Assembly: GCA_002068435.1 (NCBI GenBank)
Contig: MVZQ01000002.1
Coordinates: 1 to 42,901 of the forward strand
DNA length: 42,901 bases
From: Euryarchaeota archaeon ADurb.BinA087
GTDB lineage: Archaea > Halobacteriota > Methanomicrobia > Methanomicrobiales > Methanospirillaceae
Reading direction: 5' to 3'
Below, in pieces: positions 10,201 through 16,606 of the stretch. How positions within the stretch are numbered: position 1 is the first letter of the stretch; every line of letters begins with the position of its first letter. Made by a program: the position numbers and the translations under genes. The notes under the pieces are model-generated. The model did not search any database, was not told where the DNA came from, and worked only from the letters and a program-made list of their open reading frames with translations.

Positions 10201-11746
10201 GACAATTATTGCCGATGCCGATAATCAACTCGATGAGCAAGCACCAGACTTAACTGGTGACATTTACCCTGAGTTGTTCGTTGCAACGTGGGATTCGAGC
10301 AGGAATATGCGAATCCTGATCCATTTTGACCTTTCCTCTATTCCCTCTGGTGTAACAATAAATTCTGCTATATTATCTTTAAGTCTGACAGCGGCGAGTG
10401 ACGACAGAATCCAGGATGTACACCGTGTGACTTCTGCTTGGGCGGAAAGTACTGCCAGTTGGCAAAACCAACCTTCATTTTCGCTGATATCTACTTCAAA
10501 CGCTCACACCGGTACGACTCCAGATTCATGGGTTAACTGGGATGTTAGTTCAGACGTCGGAGCATTTTTATCCGGCACTCAAAATTATGGTTGGTTGATT
10601 AAAGAACAGGTTGAGTCATCAGGGCCAGATCCTCTCTATGCATTGTACAAATCACGTGAGTTCAGTGGCGATAGTCTGTTAAGACCAAAGCTGTTTGTGA
10701 GTTATACTGCAGGCTCAGCTGCACCCGTTGCTGCTTTCACCTCCGACGTCCAGTCCGGTACCGCACCGCTGACCGTCCAGTTCATGGATCAGTCCACCGG
10801 CGACGGCATCACCTCATGGGCATGGGATGTCAACAACGACGGCACAGTGGACAACACCACCCAGAACCCGTCGTTCACCTACGACACTGCCGGCACCTAC
10901 ACCGTGAACCTCACGGTGACGAATGCCGGTGGGAGCGACAGCGAGGTGAAAACGGATTATATTACGGTGACCGGACCCGTCCTCCCGGTGCTGAATGTGA
11001 ACACCGGTATCCGGTATGACACTATCCAGTCGGCAGTGACTGCCGCGACTGCCGGTGACGAGATTATCGTCTCGGACGGTTCCTACACCGAGAACGTGGT
11101 TATCGACAAGGGGATTACCATTAGGAGCGAGAACGGCGCCGCAGCCACTACAGTGACGGCAGCGAACTCCCTGGTGCCAGTCTTTGATGTGAATGCTGCC
11201 GACTTCGTCACCATCAACGGATTCAGTGTCCGTGGAGCGACCGGGAGCAATATTGGCGGTATCGACTTCACGGATTCTGACTCCGGCACGATAACGAACA
11301 ATGACGTCGCCAATGGCTACAACGGCATCCACCTGGGCGGCACATCCACGAATAACACCATCTCCTACAACAACTGCCACGACAACTCGAAACGCGGCCT
11401 CTCGATGCGGAACGATGCATATGGCAACTATGCGTTCCGGAACACCTTCTCGGCCAATGCCGACAAGGACATCTGCATCAAGGACATGACCCATGACAAC
11501 GTCGTCTGGCTGAACAATCTCCTTGGAGGCACCCTCGACATCGGGACGGGGAACACCGAGAATTCAACCGCTCCGATTACCTACACCTACAATGGCAGCT
11601 CCTACACCAGCTACCTTGGGAACTACTACAGCTCCTATGTCGGGACTGATGCGGATGGGAATGGTGTCGGGGATACCGCGTTCACCTCCGGAGCATACTG
11701 GGCTGATGACTACCCACTGGTGGCACAGTCTGTGAATTACGTTTAA
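4289..11746 (+). CDS. Giant mosaic surface protein (2485 aa)
   Basis: ATG 4289 follows GAGGT (4278-4282) by six bases and starts a clean signal peptide (MDKKKTIWAYSLIFIAVLLF, cleavage after AIA at residue 26); the upstream TTG 4259 is less likely. Domains in order: SUOX-like head (27-243); four Kre9/KNH-like Ig repeats with SPxGGEIW (about 245-636); three nearly identical 148-residue DUF4430-like repeats (642-1080); three SUOX-like modules starting W-x-L-x-x-x-G (about 1085, 1239, 1384); a second head-type module (1533-1727); a further SUOX-like module (1728-1873); PKD (about 1880-1967); DNRLRE domain (1970-2140); PKD (2147-2229); and a right-handed beta-helix of NosD type to the end. Four SUOX-like modules keep a cysteine before G-[VIM]-P-L-W. 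No C-terminal anchor or sorting motif is visible. Likely an S-layer-associated or adhesive protein; ligand unknown. Confidence 0.9.
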   Translation: MDKKKTIWAYSLIFIAVLLFATPAIAATTTVHIVRYANDGTTVLNETNITYQWMRDNLPVLGDGVTHYYHQGPVFIDDDNETLEQELRWNPQENTNVLEKDMGAVKGTNVKDLCDLVGGMAPGEQAKILSSDGFSKWFAYENVYGYSSREGPIGLTWYMNGNYPDSGYSDGMRLVWFADDSVNTLGPGGAGVHAFGNWDWHEAAAPEYWYYYQQGGENYPTTTGLSSKYVNRIYIYSDDPAPSSIKVESPDGGEIWSLGSVQTIQWSYHGDLGSTVKIEALRGETVIATIPGVSIGAGGSGFFNLTVPSGTPLGTDYRIRVTSTSVPAITDTSDAPFTISSPITVVSPDGGEVWQLGSAQAVQWTYTGNPGSAVKIEALRGETVIATIPSVSIGSGGSGFFNLTVPFSTPLGDNYRFRVTSISNPAYTDTSNAPFTISADSGSSISIVSPNGGEIWTQGSTQFINWTSEGNPGSMVKIEFLKGSTVLKTVTDIPTTSGSGSIPVPYSTPLGDDYKVRITSTSNPAYSDTSAAPFTIGSAITVVSPNGGEIWPPGSTHPLQWTYLGNPGSAVKIEALRGETVLAVISSSHPIGSAGAGSFNLTFPNSTPLGDDYRIRVTSTTYPACTDTSNGFFSVGTPPTIDVLFNGTVALTPGATFNVTTYNTNLTYTVNRTTPLGALDVAATTAGFTYGVTDKQWSGYGVLLLDNIDTYLYQKTPRQAWYAYVNDVYKDGYNNPAGGLNLIPLNDGDRVEYYFVNGTVADPANLAAVKANASAAVLTIADIASGPVMDVLFNGTVSLTPGATFNVTAYNTNLTYTVNRTTPLGALDAAATTAGFTYGVTDKQWSGYGVLLLDNIDTYLYQKTPRKAWYAYVNDVFKDGYNNPAGGLNLIPLNDGDRVEYYFVNGTVADPANLAAVKANASAAVLTIADTTPGPVMDVLFNGTVSLTPGATFNVTAYNTNLTYTVNRTTPLGALDVAATTAGFTYGVTDKQWAGYGVLLLDNIDTYLYQKTPRKAWYAYVNDVFKDGYNNPAGGLNLIPLNDGDRVEFYFVNGTVDDPSNLAAVKANASAAVMTIASTGVIPTDWNLILDGAKVETVTKAYFESGLACPSSGHQVFWTDGEGNEWGGVPLWLLVGMVDDDPDVGPDHYNFNDALAAEGYSVKVTAGDGYSINFESTDIARNNDYIVANTLNGEPLPLLRPNSTKPCFPLQMIGPAVTSGKLIGNINSIELVGLPEPPEGWTLSMEGDVVDIITQQYFEEGIACHHNTTYTDGSGNVWSGVPLWELLGAVDDTETASHWTFNDTRASTGYTIRVIAVDGFNRTFASGDVARSSNYIVANKKNGESLNETEAPLRLVGANATGGKSVSKISAIRLEGLPAYPPGNWSLLLDGAISDIIPQPEFEDWAACHPAAYTDGDGNVYEGIPLWRLMGWVDDRIPHGSDGFNNALAIAGYKVIVTAGDGYSKEFTSQEIGTTNGFIIANKMNGLPLPADGEHPPYPLRLVGAGLPSVHYSVGNVVKIELTDFQEPTEIPKITIIKYASDEVTIINQTTVDYVWMEAHLPVIGDGVTHYQYQGLTLDPDDLWDPTETKGMTPPKIDNAIKGTKVQDLCNLVGGMEPGTEITFVATDNWETTLPYDCIYPNPHVYSHLGDTIIAWYADGQYVPNYTDGQRLFFTPEDHVAGQWNMHEALPEEYWHYNYQDGVNYPSVAGLSAKWITTIKIYSSPATDWTLVLDGEEIGGLKQNISRTYFESALTCSFGANHEAEYTDSQGRTWAGMPLWFLAGFVDDQDQHSANAFNETLAAAGYDVIVTAGDGTFTTIPSDQIIRNNNYLVANTLNGTRIPEEDPSWPLRLVGQNVTGAMSVKGIASIELLPSGIGPTAPTANFTADVTSGDAPLTVNFTDSSTGDGITAWAWDFENDGTVDSTEQNPSHVYDTAGTFTVNLTVTNAGGSDSEVKTDYITVMTPWLTTVTIIADADNQLDEQAPDLTGDIYPELFVATWDSSRNMRILIHFDLSSIPSGVTINSAILSLSLTAASDDRIQDVHRVTSAWAESTASWQNQPSFSLISTSNAHTGTTPDSWVNWDVSSDVGAFLSGTQNYGWLIKEQVESSGPDPLYALYKSREFSGDSLLRPKLFVSYTAGSAAPVAAFTSDVQSGTAPLTVQFMDQSTGDGITSWAWDVNNDGTVDNTTQNPSFTYDTAGTYTVNLTVTNAGGSDSEVKTDYITVTGPVLPVLNVNTGIRYDTIQSAVTAATAGDEIIVSDGSYTENVVIDKGITIRSENGAAATTVTAANSLVPVFDVNAADFVTINGFSVRGATGSNIGGIDFTDSDSGTITNNDVANGYNGIHLGGTSTNNTISYNNCHDNSKRGLSMRNDAYGNYAFRNTFSANADKDICIKDMTHDNVVWLNNLLGGTLDIGTGNTENSTAPITYTYNGSSYTSYLGNYYSSYVGTDADGNGVGDTAFTSGAYWADDYPLVAQSVNYV
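5021..6195 (+). repeat. Four tandem Kre9/KNH-like Ig repeats (coding)
   Basis: Units of roughly 290-305 bp start near 5021, 5314, 5621 and 5906, each opening with [IV]-x-[VI]-[ES]-SPxGGE[IV]W. Units 2 and 4 share a run of about 50 identical bases (GGCAATCCCGGTTCTGCGGT and following, at about 5391 and 5982), pointing to recent gene conversion or duplication. They match the Ser-Thr-rich Kre9/KNH family as I know it. Confidence 0.8.
6212..7525 (+). repeat. Three 444-bp tandem repeats encoding DUF4430-like domains
   Basis: The units begin at 6212, 6656 and 7100, exactly 444 bp apart (148 codons); the third ends with A-A-V-M-T-I-A-S near 7525. Long stretches are identical between units 2 and 3 at DNA level. 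Each encodes YGVTDKQW[SA]GYGVLLLDNI, WYAYVNDV and LNLIPLNDGDRVE. The W-x-Y-x-x-N pattern followed by a gap and G-D is that of the transcobalamin C-terminal-like DUF4430 family. High identity suggests recent amplification. Confidence 0.85.
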
Positions 11747-12065
11747 GCGATGGTGGGAGGACACAATCCACTCTCCCTCTTTTTGGATCTACTTGTTAGA
11801 AAAGACCATTTCACTGGGGTAATTCCGTAATTATTGGAATACCTATCGTAAAGAAGGATGCGCCAAGAACCCGGAGCCTTGTAATGAACGGATGAGGAGG
11901 TATTTTTCATGCTTTTCACAATTATGGGAAAGGATAGGTGTTGGATCTCAATTATAGTTCAGCCAGGAACAAAAGGTATGATCTAACTCCTTGGTAAAAC
12001 GATATCCTGCAAAAAAGAAGAGATCACAAGGGTGCCGATCGTAAAAACAGAGAGTGTTCTCGCAA
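11747..12065. other. Convergent intergenic region, giant gene versus tupC
   Basis: It separates two convergent transcription units. A T-run (11780-11784) follows a pyrimidine-rich stretch and may end transcription of the giant gene. The only coding candidate is a 25-codon open frame at 11909, listed separately. Nothing else is recognised. Confidence 0.5.
11909..11986 (+). CDS. Candidate 25-residue small ORF with strong RBS
   Basis: ATG 11909 is preceded by GATGAGGAGGTATTTTTC, one of the best Shine-Dalgarno matches in the window, with normal spacing. The frame encodes MLFTIMGKDRCWISIIVQPG and five more residues before TAA. The product is hydrophobic and unlike anything I recognise. It could equally be the remnant of a longer gene or chance. 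No coding statistics are possible at this length. Confidence 0.3.
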   Translation: MLFTIMGKDRCWISIIVQPGTKGMI

Positions 12066-13142
12066 TTACCGCTCAACCACATGGATCGCGCTCGCCTTGA
12101 AAGCCAGCTGGGTCTCCTTCCCGAGTCCAAGGTCGAGTTCTTCGAATGAACGCTGGGTGATCACTGCGGTCAGTGTTATGCCGGCATCGACCTTCAGTCT
12201 CGCATTCGGCCCCATTGGGAGGACCTTTGTGATCGTTCCGGTGAATTCGTTCCGGGCACTGCTCTTCACCCCATCCCTGACATGGAACGTGATATCTTCA
12301 GGGCGCATGTAGAGCACCACCGGTGTCCCGGGAGGAAACGCGGTTGTTGCGATGATGGAAGTGCCATCAACATCAATTGAAGCGAGCCCGCCCTCATTTT
12401 TGGCGATGACCCCCTCAAAGATATTCTCCACCCCGACCATGTTCGCCACCGCCCGGTTCATCGGGTGGTAGAAGATCTCCTTTGAGGTCCCGATCTGGCC
12501 GATCCTGCCATCGATGATCACCGCAATCCGGTCTGCAAGCCTCTGCCCCTGCACCATGTCATGGGTCGAGAGGACGACGGTGATCCCGAACCGTTCCTTG
12601 AGTGAGAAGATGAGGTTCTCAATCTTCTCGGTGGAGACGGGGTCAAGGTTCGCGGTGGGTTCATCCAGGAGCAGGATATCCGGTTTCGTGGAGATAGCAC
12701 GTGCAATAGCAACTCTCTGCATCTCCCCTCCGGAGAGTGTCCCTGCTTTCCGATCTTCGTAGCCCTTGAGCCCTACCAGCTCGAGCGCTTCCGGCACCCT
12801 GGCCTTTATCTCATCGTGACTGGTGCCCCTGAATAAAAGCCCTATAGCGACATTGTCAAAAACGGTTCCCCGGAGGGGTGACGGTTTCTGGAATACCATG
12901 CTCATCTTCCGGCGGAGGGGGATACGGTCCCGGTCTTTCAGGGAGGAGACATTGGTACCCTCAATTGCTATCGTTCCGCTGGTAGGTCGTTCCAGCATAT
13001 CGATCAGGCGGAGGATCGTGGTCTTCCCGGAGCCACTTGGCCCGATAAAGGTGAAGATCTCGCCCTTCTGTATGGTAAATGAATTATCCTTCAATACTTC
13101 TTTTTCGCCGAAATTCATCACCACGTGTTCGAATTCGATCAT
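12066..13142 (-). CDS. tupC: Tungstate/molybdate ABC transporter ATPase with TOBE domain
   Basis: The start at 13142 (MIEFEHVVMNFG) follows GGTGAG, giving 358 residues; the longer frame to 13163 overlaps the permease gene. An ABC ATPase domain is present: Walker A GPSGSGKTT, Q-loop MVFQKPSPLRG, signature LSGGEMQRVAIARA, Walker B ILLLDEPTANLDP, H-loop STHDM. Residues from about 235 to the end form a TOBE-type oxyanion-sensing domain (VENIFEG, YMRPEDITFH, QRSFEELDLG). TupC/WtpC/ModC are close relatives; TupC is chosen because the upstream partner is TupB-like. It energises oxyanion import from the cytoplasmic face. Stop and start of the two genes are four bases apart, so they are one operon. 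No substrate-binding gene is adjacent. Confidence 0.88.
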   Translation of the reverse strand: MIEFEHVVMNFGEKEVLKDNSFTIQKGEIFTFIGPSGSGKTTILRLIDMLERPTSGTIAIEGTNVSSLKDRDRIPLRRKMSMVFQKPSPLRGTVFDNVAIGLLFRGTSHDEIKARVPEALELVGLKGYEDRKAGTLSGGEMQRVAIARAISTKPDILLLDEPTANLDPVSTEKIENLIFSLKERFGITVVLSTHDMVQGQRLADRIAVIIDGRIGQIGTSKEIFYHPMNRAVANMVGVENIFEGVIAKNEGGLASIDVDGTSIIATTAFPPGTPVVLYMRPEDITFHVRDGVKSSARNEFTGTITKVLPMGPNARLKVDAGITLTAVITQRSFEELDLGLGKETQLAFKASAIHVVER

Positions 13143-13146
13143 GATC

Positions 13147-13833
13147 TCACCGCTCCTGGACAAGGAAGAGTATGCCGGTCACAACCGTGGCAATTGCAAG
13201 CAGGATCAGCCCCAGCGCAATGGAGAGGGAGAGGTTCCCCATCGATGTCTCAAGGGCGATGGCGGTGGTGAGAACCCGGGTGTATCCCCTGATATTACCC
13301 CCGATCATCATCGCAGCCCCTACCTCGGAGATCGCCCGGCCGAATCCCAGAATCACTCCGCCAAGAATGGCAAACCGCGCTTCCTTGACGATGGTGATCA
13401 CGGTCTGGGTCTCGGAGGCGCCGAGGGATATCACAGTATCCTGTTTGGTCCGGCTCACCCCTGAAAGGGCGATCAGGGTCATGCCGATCATCAATGGAAT
13501 AATCAGAACGATCTGGCCAATGATCATACCCGTCGGGGTGAACATCAGCCTGAGAAACCCGAACGGGCCGGAACGGGAGAGGAGCAGGAAAACCAGGAGG
13601 CCGGCAAGCACGGTCGGAAGTGCATAGAGCGCCTGGATGATGGTGACAAGCCCCCTCTTTCCGCCAAATTCTTTGAAGTGGATGAATCCCCCGATGGGGA
13701 TAGCAATCGCCGAACCGATAAGGGTTGCCGAGAGCGAAATAAGGAGAGACCGTGCCGTGATCTCAAGAACTTCCTCATCGAGAGATACAATCAGTTGAAC
13801 CGCCTGGATGATTCCTTCAATAACTTCATTCAT
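13147..13833 (-). CDS. tupB: Tungstate ABC transporter permease
   Basis: This 228-residue inner-membrane permease has an N-terminal amphipathic stretch and about five or six hydrophobic helices. The binding-protein-dependent transport motif appears as SLGASETQTVITIVKEARFA...GFGRAISEVGAAMMIGGN, with E-V-G-A-A-M-M-x-G-G-N typical of TupB. The start ATG 13833 has GAGGAG about ten bases upstream. It is co-transcribed with tupC directly downstream. In the usual tupABC order tupA would precede it; here the upstream side is a ~200-bp gap and an unrelated small gene on the same strand. The orphan binding protein at 34948-36879 is the obvious candidate partner (inference). Confidence 0.9.
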   Translation of the reverse strand: MNEVIEGIIQAVQLIVSLDEEVLEITARSLLISLSATLIGSAIAIPIGGFIHFKEFGGKRGLVTIIQALYALPTVLAGLLVFLLLSRSGPFGFLRLMFTPTGMIIGQIVLIIPLMIGMTLIALSGVSRTKQDTVISLGASETQTVITIVKEARFAILGGVILGFGRAISEVGAAMMIGGNIRGYTRVLTTAIALETSMGNLSLSIALGLILLAIATVVTGILFLVQER

Positions 13834-14037
13834 GCAGGGATACTCCTCAAGTGGTCATGGGGGGTGCTGTCTCAGAGCTATGATGAAATAAAGTGCCAGG
13901 TCACGGTCCTGAAATTACCCTGTTGGGAACCAGGACAATGCTGTGACGGGTATTTCAATAAATATCTAATTGGATTCTGGCAGAATATTAATGATATCCG
14001 TTTACTTACTGCTATGTCAACTGATATAGTGATTGGA

Positions 14038-14385
14038 TCAGAGCCCGGCCCGGTGCATGAGTTCCTTGTACACCTCCGGACCAAGAATTGCCTCTCCTTC
14101 TGCCGGGTATGACTTTTTCATCAGTGCGAGGTATCGCGCGGTCCCGGCAGGGGTGGTCATAATCCCAACCCGTTCCGCACGGGTGACAAGGGATTCCTGT
14201 TCCATCATGGCAAAATACGGGAGAACGTAGTAATGAGGAACAGCGAGGAACTCTGCAAGTCTCCGGGTGGTAGGTAATTTGATTCGGACGCCCTTCTCGG
14301 AAAAGATGACGGATATCTCGTGCTCTTCGAAGAGCTGGATGCGGAGCACGGCATCATAGATGATTTCAATTGAGAGTGTTGCCAT
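14038..14385 (-). CDS. Conserved-looking 115-aa protein, possible winged helix
   Basis: I do not recognise the family. The 115-residue product has an N-terminal beta-rich part (IIYDAVLRIQLFEEHEISVI) followed by RLAEFLAVPHYYVLPYFAMM, then T-R-A-E-R-V-G-I-M-T-T-P-A-G and a last helix. That layout (helix, recognition-like helix, beta wing, helix) resembles a small winged-helix protein, so a regulatory role for the neighbouring oxyanion transporters is possible but unproven. It stands on the same strand upstream of tupBC, separated by about 200 bp. A short AGTATACT palindrome lies at 14397-14404, close before the start. Confidence 0.6.
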   Translation of the reverse strand: MATLSIEIIYDAVLRIQLFEEHEISVIFSEKGVRIKLPTTRRLAEFLAVPHYYVLPYFAMMEQESLVTRAERVGIMTTPAGTARYLALMKKSYPAEGEAILGPEVYKELMHRAGL

Positions 14386-14715
14386 CGGAATCCTGTAGTA
14401 TACTCATCGACATTCTGGCACAAAAAGGATAGGGTGATCGTGTTTCCTTTATCAATGGCATCATCATGGTTCTGATCTCTTCAGTATGCATGGATTCATG
14501 AATTAAGGTAGAGGTATTACATAAACAACCAAAATAAGTGAAATTAATTATTCTCACTCCCCATTCTTATTGTTCGGATCATACCTGCCTGGTGTTTGTT
14601 CCTCCCTTGTCCTGAAAATGAGGGATGGTAAACTCGAGTCCAGGGGGTAGTGTATGGTTCTGAATCCTGCAGTCGGCTGCTATGAGGTACGACAACTGCA
14701 TAAGGGGTCTGTTGA
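14386..14715. other. Divergent intergenic region upstream of fdhD
   Basis: It separates the minus-strand 115-aa gene from plus-strand fdhD. The middle (about 14500-14555) is AT-rich, for example TTACATAAACAACC and GAAATTAATTATT, and probably carries promoters. No open frame with recognisable content is seen, and no clear ribosome binding site precedes fdhD. Confidence 0.45.
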
Positions 14716-15534
14716 ATGAAACAGCGAGGCACTACTCTGATGAATTCGGATAACGTCATGACACGTGACCATGAGATTCTCGCCATAAGCGAAGATACTG
14801 CTGAGCGGAAAACGGTACCAGTCTGTATTGAAGACACCGTCACCATCACCCTCAATGGGATTCCGGTTACCACTCTGAAGATCACACCGCTTGATCTGGA
14901 CAGTTTTGCGGTCGGTTTTCTCATTTGTGAAGGGATACTAGGCAATCCTGGTTGCATCACATCGATCGATATCAATCCCCCGTTCCTCTCGGTTACCGCG
15001 GAAGAGTGCACTCTGGAAGGACACGCACCTGCTGTCGAGATCCGGAGTGCAGGAGTTGGCATCAGTCCCCGGCAGGAACTGTCAGGTCCGGCCATTGCGG
15101 ACGGCTTTACCATAGAGAGAAACATCCTCTTTGAAGGGACAAGGCAGGTCCATGAGGCTGCAACAGTATGGCGGTCAACCGGAGGGACGCATTGTACAAT
15201 CCTGGTTGATAACCGGGGGCACATCCTCTCGGCAGCTGAAGATATCGGGCGGCATACCTCGGTCGACAAGGCGGTGGGAAAAGCACTGTTGTCAGGGATA
15301 GATCCTGGTCATTCCTTTCTGGTCTGTACCGGCAGGCTCCCCGGTGACATGGTGGCAAAAGCATACCGCGCCGGAATCCCGATTGTCGTCAGCAACAATG
15401 CCCCGTTCTCATCAGGAATCTCTTTGGCAGAACGGATGAACATGACACTGGTGGGATTCGCACGGCCACCACGGATGAGTATCTACACACATCCCGAAAG
15501 AATAGATCTGTTGGAGTGTAGATCAGATGAATGA
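14716..15534 (+). CDS. fdhD: Formate dehydrogenase accessory protein FdhD, CxxC lost
   Basis: The 272-residue protein carries FdhD family landmarks: TPLDLDSFAVGFLICEGIL (58-76), TGGTH (155-159), AEDIGRHTSVDKAVG (174-188), CTGRLPGDMVAKAYRAGIP (204-222) and SNNAPFSSGISLAE (226-239). Known FdhD proteins pass sulfur from a cysteine desulfurase to the Mo/W cofactor of formate dehydrogenase through a CGxCG-type loop. Here the matching loop reads SAGVGI (111-116), with both cysteines replaced; the remaining seven cysteines are scattered singly. It either works without persulfide transfer, as a cofactor-binding chaperone, or obtains sulfur from a partner. Its stop overlaps the next gene (DUF2703) by eight bases. 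An in-frame ATG at 14740 is an alternative start. Confidence 0.9.
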   Translation: MKQRGTTLMNSDNVMTRDHEILAISEDTAERKTVPVCIEDTVTITLNGIPVTTLKITPLDLDSFAVGFLICEGILGNPGCITSIDINPPFLSVTAEECTLEGHAPAVEIRSAGVGISPRQELSGPAIADGFTIERNILFEGTRQVHEAATVWRSTGGTHCTILVDNRGHILSAAEDIGRHTSVDKAVGKALLSGIDPGHSFLVCTGRLPGDMVAKAYRAGIPIVVSNNAPFSSGISLAERMNMTLVGFARPPRMSIYTHPERIDLLECRSDE

Positions 15535-15937
15535 AACAACGAGACTCCACATAGAATGGCGCCACCTTGACCTGGGACAGTCCTTCTGCGGCCACTGCTC
15601 CGATACCGGGGTAAATCTCTGGGAGGTGATCACCACGCTCGGGCAGGAGCACCTGCTTGACGGGGTGGAACTGGAACTCGAAAATATCATCCTCCCGCCG
15701 GAACAATTTGAGGAATCAAATGTGGTGCTCATAAACGGAGTTCCTGTCGAAGAGATCGTAGGCACAGAAGTCCCATTCCCTGGCTGCACCGATTGCCGGG
15801 ATTTGGATGAGGAGCCTTGCCATGTCCACAGGGCTCCACCCGGACGAGAGAACATCTTTAAAGCAATACCTGTGGCGTTGCTTCGCGCAGCCATCCTGAA
15901 GAGTCTGGAACAGGCCCGACCAGGATTTGATACATAA
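15527..15937 (+). CDS. DUF2703-family cysteine-rich protein
   Basis: This 136-residue protein begins TRLHIEWRHLDLGQSFCGHC, the characteristic opening of DUF2703 as I know it: I-E-W-R-H-L-D then C-x-x-C (21 and 24). A second cysteine group, GCTDCRDLDEEPCHVH, lies near residues 86-101. The middle predicts a thioredoxin-like alpha/beta arrangement (LENIILPPEQFEESNVVLIN, GVPVEEIVG). Biochemical function of the family is not established. The start overlaps the fdhD stop by eight bases, so translation is probably coupled and the proteins likely act together. A decayed copy lies downstream of modC (19303-19690). A thiol or sulfur-carrier role for FdhD is inference. Confidence 0.85.
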   Translation: MNETTRLHIEWRHLDLGQSFCGHCSDTGVNLWEVITTLGQEHLLDGVELELENIILPPEQFEESNVVLINGVPVEEIVGTEVPFPGCTDCRDLDEEPCHVHRAPPGRENIFKAIPVALLRAAILKSLEQARPGFDT

Positions 15938-15944
15938 TCACCCC

Positions 15945-15951
15945 TTTTTTT
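15945..15951 (+). terminator. T-run terminator after fdhD-DUF2703
   Basis: CCCC followed by seven T, eight bases after the DUF2703 stop codon. Archaeal RNA polymerase commonly terminates on such T-tracts. Confidence 0.5.
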
Positions 15952-16032
15952 GGAATTTCATGGTATTACCTCTACGCTCTGATTATTGAGCAGCCACTGT
16001 GATGAGAAAATGTGGTAGACCTCCCCGGGCAG

Positions 16033-16046
16033 ATTAAATATTTAAT
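16033..16046. promoter_or_regulatory. 14-bp perfect palindrome in molbindin promoter
   Basis: ATTAAATATTTAAT is its own reverse complement and lies about 40 bases before the molbindin start, next to a TATA-like TTATATGG. It may be an operator, a TATA element, or both; AT-rich palindromes arise easily by chance. Confidence 0.35.
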
Positions 16047-16086
16047 GTTATATGGTGCAGATAATCAATTAAACAAGGTGAATTTC

Positions 16087-16296
16087 ATGAAGATCAGTGC
16101 TCGCAATCAGATCCCGGGAACGGTGAAAATGATTAAGAAAGGTCCGGTCACGACAGAGGTAGTGATGTCTGTCGGGGGCGGACTGGAGATTGTGTCGACC
16201 ATAACCACCCACTCTGCCGAAACAATGAAGCTCAGGGAAGGATCGAAAGTATACGCCGTGATGAAAGCTTCCGAAGTGATGGTGGGAATCGATTAA
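16087..16296 (+). CDS. mop: Molbindin (single Mop/TOBE domain, 69 aa)
   Basis: ATG 16087 is chosen because GGTGA sits six bases upstream; the frame further upstream is not needed. The product MKISARNQIPGTVKMIKKG...TEVVM is a single Mop domain: S-A-R-N-Q, G-x-V, the K-G-x-V-x-T-E-V stretch, and K-L-R-E-G-S-K-V-Y-A-V-M-K-A-S-E-V-M-V-G-I-D at the end. Family members form hexamers that bind molybdate or tungstate between subunits and buffer it in the cytoplasm. The gene sits alone between fdhD and modABC, which fits a role in Mo/W homeostasis. Length is the usual one for molbindins. Confidence 0.92.
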   Translation: MKISARNQIPGTVKMIKKGPVTTEVVMSVGGGLEIVSTITTHSAETMKLREGSKVYAVMKASEVMVGID

Positions 16297-16321
16297 GTAC
16301 TTTTTGCCACGTTCGTTCTCT

Positions 16322-16606
16322 CTAAAATCGCGTGGAAAGGAGCGCATCAAGGTATTCAGAAGCATACGATCCCTTGTCCGGATTGTACCAGACCTCAATA
16401 CTTTTCCTGCCGACGAGAGCGTGAATCTCCAGAAGGCCGTATTTATGGATGATATGTACCGGACCTGATACGGTATCCCGGATATATAATTCCTCATCTC
16501 CTAAAAATGCCTGTATATCGTTCATACTGACTGGGCGGGGGAGCCGGTATATATGCCGTTCCCAGCCTGGATAAGGGCAGGCAGGATCTGCATGCGTGGA
16601 ACTCAT
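16322..16606 (-). CDS. Small hypothetical protein
   Basis: A 94-residue product is read from ATG 16606, which has GGTG six bases upstream (ATG 16618 is also possible). It contains GWERHIYRLPRPVSMNDIQA, then YIRDTVSGPVHIIHKYGLLE and VGRKSIEVWYNPDKG. The composition is that of a real folded alpha/beta protein, with four short strands after a helix. I do not recognise the family. It converges with molbindin, whose stop is 25 bases away. Confidence 0.6.
   Translation of the reverse strand: MSSTHADPACPYPGWERHIYRLPRPVSMNDIQAFLGDEELYIRDTVSGPVHIIHKYGLLEIHALVGRKSIEVWYNPDKGSYASEYLDALLSTRF

Noticed and set aside
10814-11494. A 226-codon antisense frame, and another at 7496-8182, inside the giant gene
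   Set aside because: Both are opposite confident domains (beta-helix and SUOX-like) and have no start context or family features.
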